NCBI RefSeq assembly: GCF_028389875.1
Contig: NC_084668.1
Coordinates: 24,844,993-24,908,992 of the forward strand
DNA: 64,000 nt
Direction of reading: 5' to 3'
From: Rhea pennata
Taxonomy: Eukaryota; Chordata; Aves; Rheiformes; Rheidae
The position numbers and the translations under genes were made by a program. The notes below the pieces were generated by a model that ran no database searches, had not been told where the DNA came from, and saw only the letters and a list, made by a program, of their open reading frames with translations. Shown here piece after piece: positions 62,001 through 64,000 of the stretch. Each line of letters begins with the position of its first letter. The first letter of the stretch is position 1.

Positions 62001-64000
62001 CCCATTAAAGTTAATGAAAATACATACACCTCCTCGTAACATGACTCATTCTTAAAATCATTCTCCCCTTATTTATTATACAGTACTACTCTTGCTTATC
62101 ACTCTCATCGTACTAACCCTCCCCCCCAAAAAAGAATAAAATGCACAACTATGTTTCAATAACTAAACAACTCCATGTCTTCAAAGAGGAAGAAGTTGAG
62201 TTAATAATTAAAATCAGTAACACAATATTAAATGATGGCGTAAGAAAGTGAGATTTATTATGTTACACTCAGGTGATATAAAAACACTCCATACATGTAG
62301 ATAATGCCATCAAACAAAGAGAGACTTTCTACTTTAAAAAACTGCTCGCTTTTTAATTTTTAGATCAGTATATCTTGGTCCTCCTTCGAAACAATACTAA
62401 TATTTAATTCTGTGAATAATTACATAGGGTTTAGTTAACTGTTCTTGGAAATCTAGTAACACAGATGCAGAAGTTTGGGGAGTTTTATCCTTTGAATTAT
62501 TTCTGAGGTTTTTAATTCAGACCTAAATGCTTTAAATTTCAGAATTTCTACCTGCTTTTTCTGTACTTGAACAGATTCTGATTTTGGAAGAGAACCTTAT
62601 ATATTTCGAAAAAGATGTTTTGTGGGAATTTTATGGGTTACTATTGTTAGACCATAGGTGGGGGAGAGGGGGTAATAGAAACTATTAATGCTTAATCTTG
62701 GTAATTTAAATGCAGTTTGTATTCATTGCCATTTATTTATTATTTATTTAATTTTGTCAGCAGTTCCTTCAAAGTACGGCTGTGTCTTTCTTTATGCTTG
62801 CATGGTGTGTAGGCCACCTCTTGCTGGTGTTTTCGGACACTGTTGCGATGTAGCACTAAACAAAGTTTTTGCATATACTTTCTTGCAAGACACTTTTTTA
62901 TTGTGATGCTGTGTGCGAGGGTGTGTTTTAGAGAGAGAGAGAGGGACTTAAGTAATACTTGGTCTGATGGAAAAGAATTGTAAAATAAAAGAAAATGAAT
63001 TAAAGTTGTTTCTGTAAAGATAGTCTTCAGACCCAATGAATTTTAGAAGCCAAATTATTCCTATCTTTATCTTGCAGACAGTAAGTTGGGTTGGGTTGCA
63101 TATTAAAAACCTATTAAATTTTTTTTGAGATTTAGTTTCTTAAAGACATAGCCTTGTTCTTATGTAAATGGTTTATAATTTTTCATCTACTTTGAGCTGT
63201 GAAGTTGTATTAAAACAGGGTTACCATGACAGAGGACATTTCAGTCTGAAGCAGAGGACCTATCCAAGCCTTGTCTTGTTGTTTGATTCCTGGTGCAAGT
63301 AAAGCCTTTTTCTTCAATGGCTGGATGGGCTTTGGATTGCTGCAGAGGAGGCAGTGGGTTAATCCGTCTGCACTTTCCGCTGAGGCCTGTTGCCTCAAAT
63401 GGCAGCAGGGAGCATCTCTGTGTGCTGCCCTGACTTGTCAGGAGGAGGAACGTGAGGCCTCTCAACAGTCTGTGTGGGAGATTAGTCTCCAAAATCCCCA
63501 TATTTGGTTTTTGAAGCATATTAATTATTCAGGCGCTCTGCTGGAAGGAAATGTGAACTTGGGTCAATATAAACATTGAAGACTTACTTTTCGTAGCTAA
63601 TCCTATGTTACAGAATCTTAAACAGTACTAAATAAAATGTAAACCTTCATACCTATGTTCTATAGCAATGATGCTATAGTTAGACTACTTTTGTTATTAC
63701 AGATTCTTCTGAAATCCTTATGCAGGCAATACAGAGTCTTGCTTAAAAGGCTCTTTAAAATGCTCAGGACTATGGAAAATCTCACAACTATCATGAGGTC
63801 TTGAGCCTTGCATCTAATTACATTAAGATAAGTATTAATCGCTTGTGCAGTTAATGTCTTGTAAATGGTTTTCATATATTCCGGGAAAGTGCATTTAGAA
63901 TTGTCTGTTCTTAGTCCTGAATGACAGAAGGATGTTTGGGCAATTTAAAATTGTGTTACACAGACTAACTGCTTATTTACTTCAACAAGTAATCAAATAG
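59097..64000 (+). other. MTX2 intron 3, partial
   Basis: AT-rich intronic sequence runs to the end of the window. The next expected exon, beginning with the AFLQMCNLP-type segment, was looked for and not seen. GTTT repeats (about 60777-60795), a short GA repeat (about 62931-62944) and homopolymers are present. No other gene was recognised. Confidence 0.7.

Overview
The window is the 3' (anterior) end of a vertebrate HOXD cluster and the start of its flanking gene. In order, all on the + strand, it holds the miR-10b hairpin, HOXD4, HOXD3, HOXD1 and the first three coding exons of MTX2 (metaxin-2). The order miR-10b/HOXD4/HOXD3/HOXD1/MTX2, with no paralog-2 gene between HOXD3 and HOXD1, is the tetrapod arrangement. 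A sauropsid, most likely a bird, is inferred from the tight spacing (HOXD1 to MTX2 about 14.6 kb), the very GC-rich exons against AT-rich non-coding DNA, few recognisable interspersed repeats, and the style of the HOXD4 N-terminus. The species is not determined.

Layout. 1-3236: HOXD8-HOXD4 side, with a perfect DR5 retinoic-acid response element (646-662), a possible distal promoter, miR-10b (hairpin about 1915-2026) and the HOXD4 proximal promoter. 3237-4353: HOXD4 (two exons, 237 aa). 4354-18763: 3' UTR, then a long non-coding interval with several separate CpG-rich islands, microsatellites, one candidate HOXD3 leader exon and a 21-bp minisatellite. 18824-20524: HOXD3 (two coding exons, 413 aa), followed by a long AT-rich 3' UTR. 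22.6-28.8 kb: non-coding, with no HOXD2 remnant. 28942-29760: HOXD1 (two exons, 226 aa), short, extremely GC-rich and with an unusually divergent homeodomain. 29.8-44.0 kb: AT-rich gene-free interval. 44.0-64.0 kb: the MTX2 CpG-island promoter, exon 1, a 13.7-kb intron, two tiny exons and a partial third intron.

The three HOX genes encode homeodomain transcription factors, each with a PBX-binding (Y/F)(P/E)WM-type motif, that pattern the anterior-posterior axis. The DR5 element is the expected retinoid input to HOXD4. miR-10b lies in the HOXD4 leader region and is probably co-transcribed with it. MTX2 is an unrelated mitochondrial import gene that marks the edge of the cluster. No undescribed gene system was found. 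The most notable features are the rapidly evolving, GC-saturated HOXD1, the minisatellite beside the HOXD3 splice acceptor, the isolated CpG islands between HOXD4 and HOXD3, and a 35-bp sequence duplicated in two MTX2 introns.
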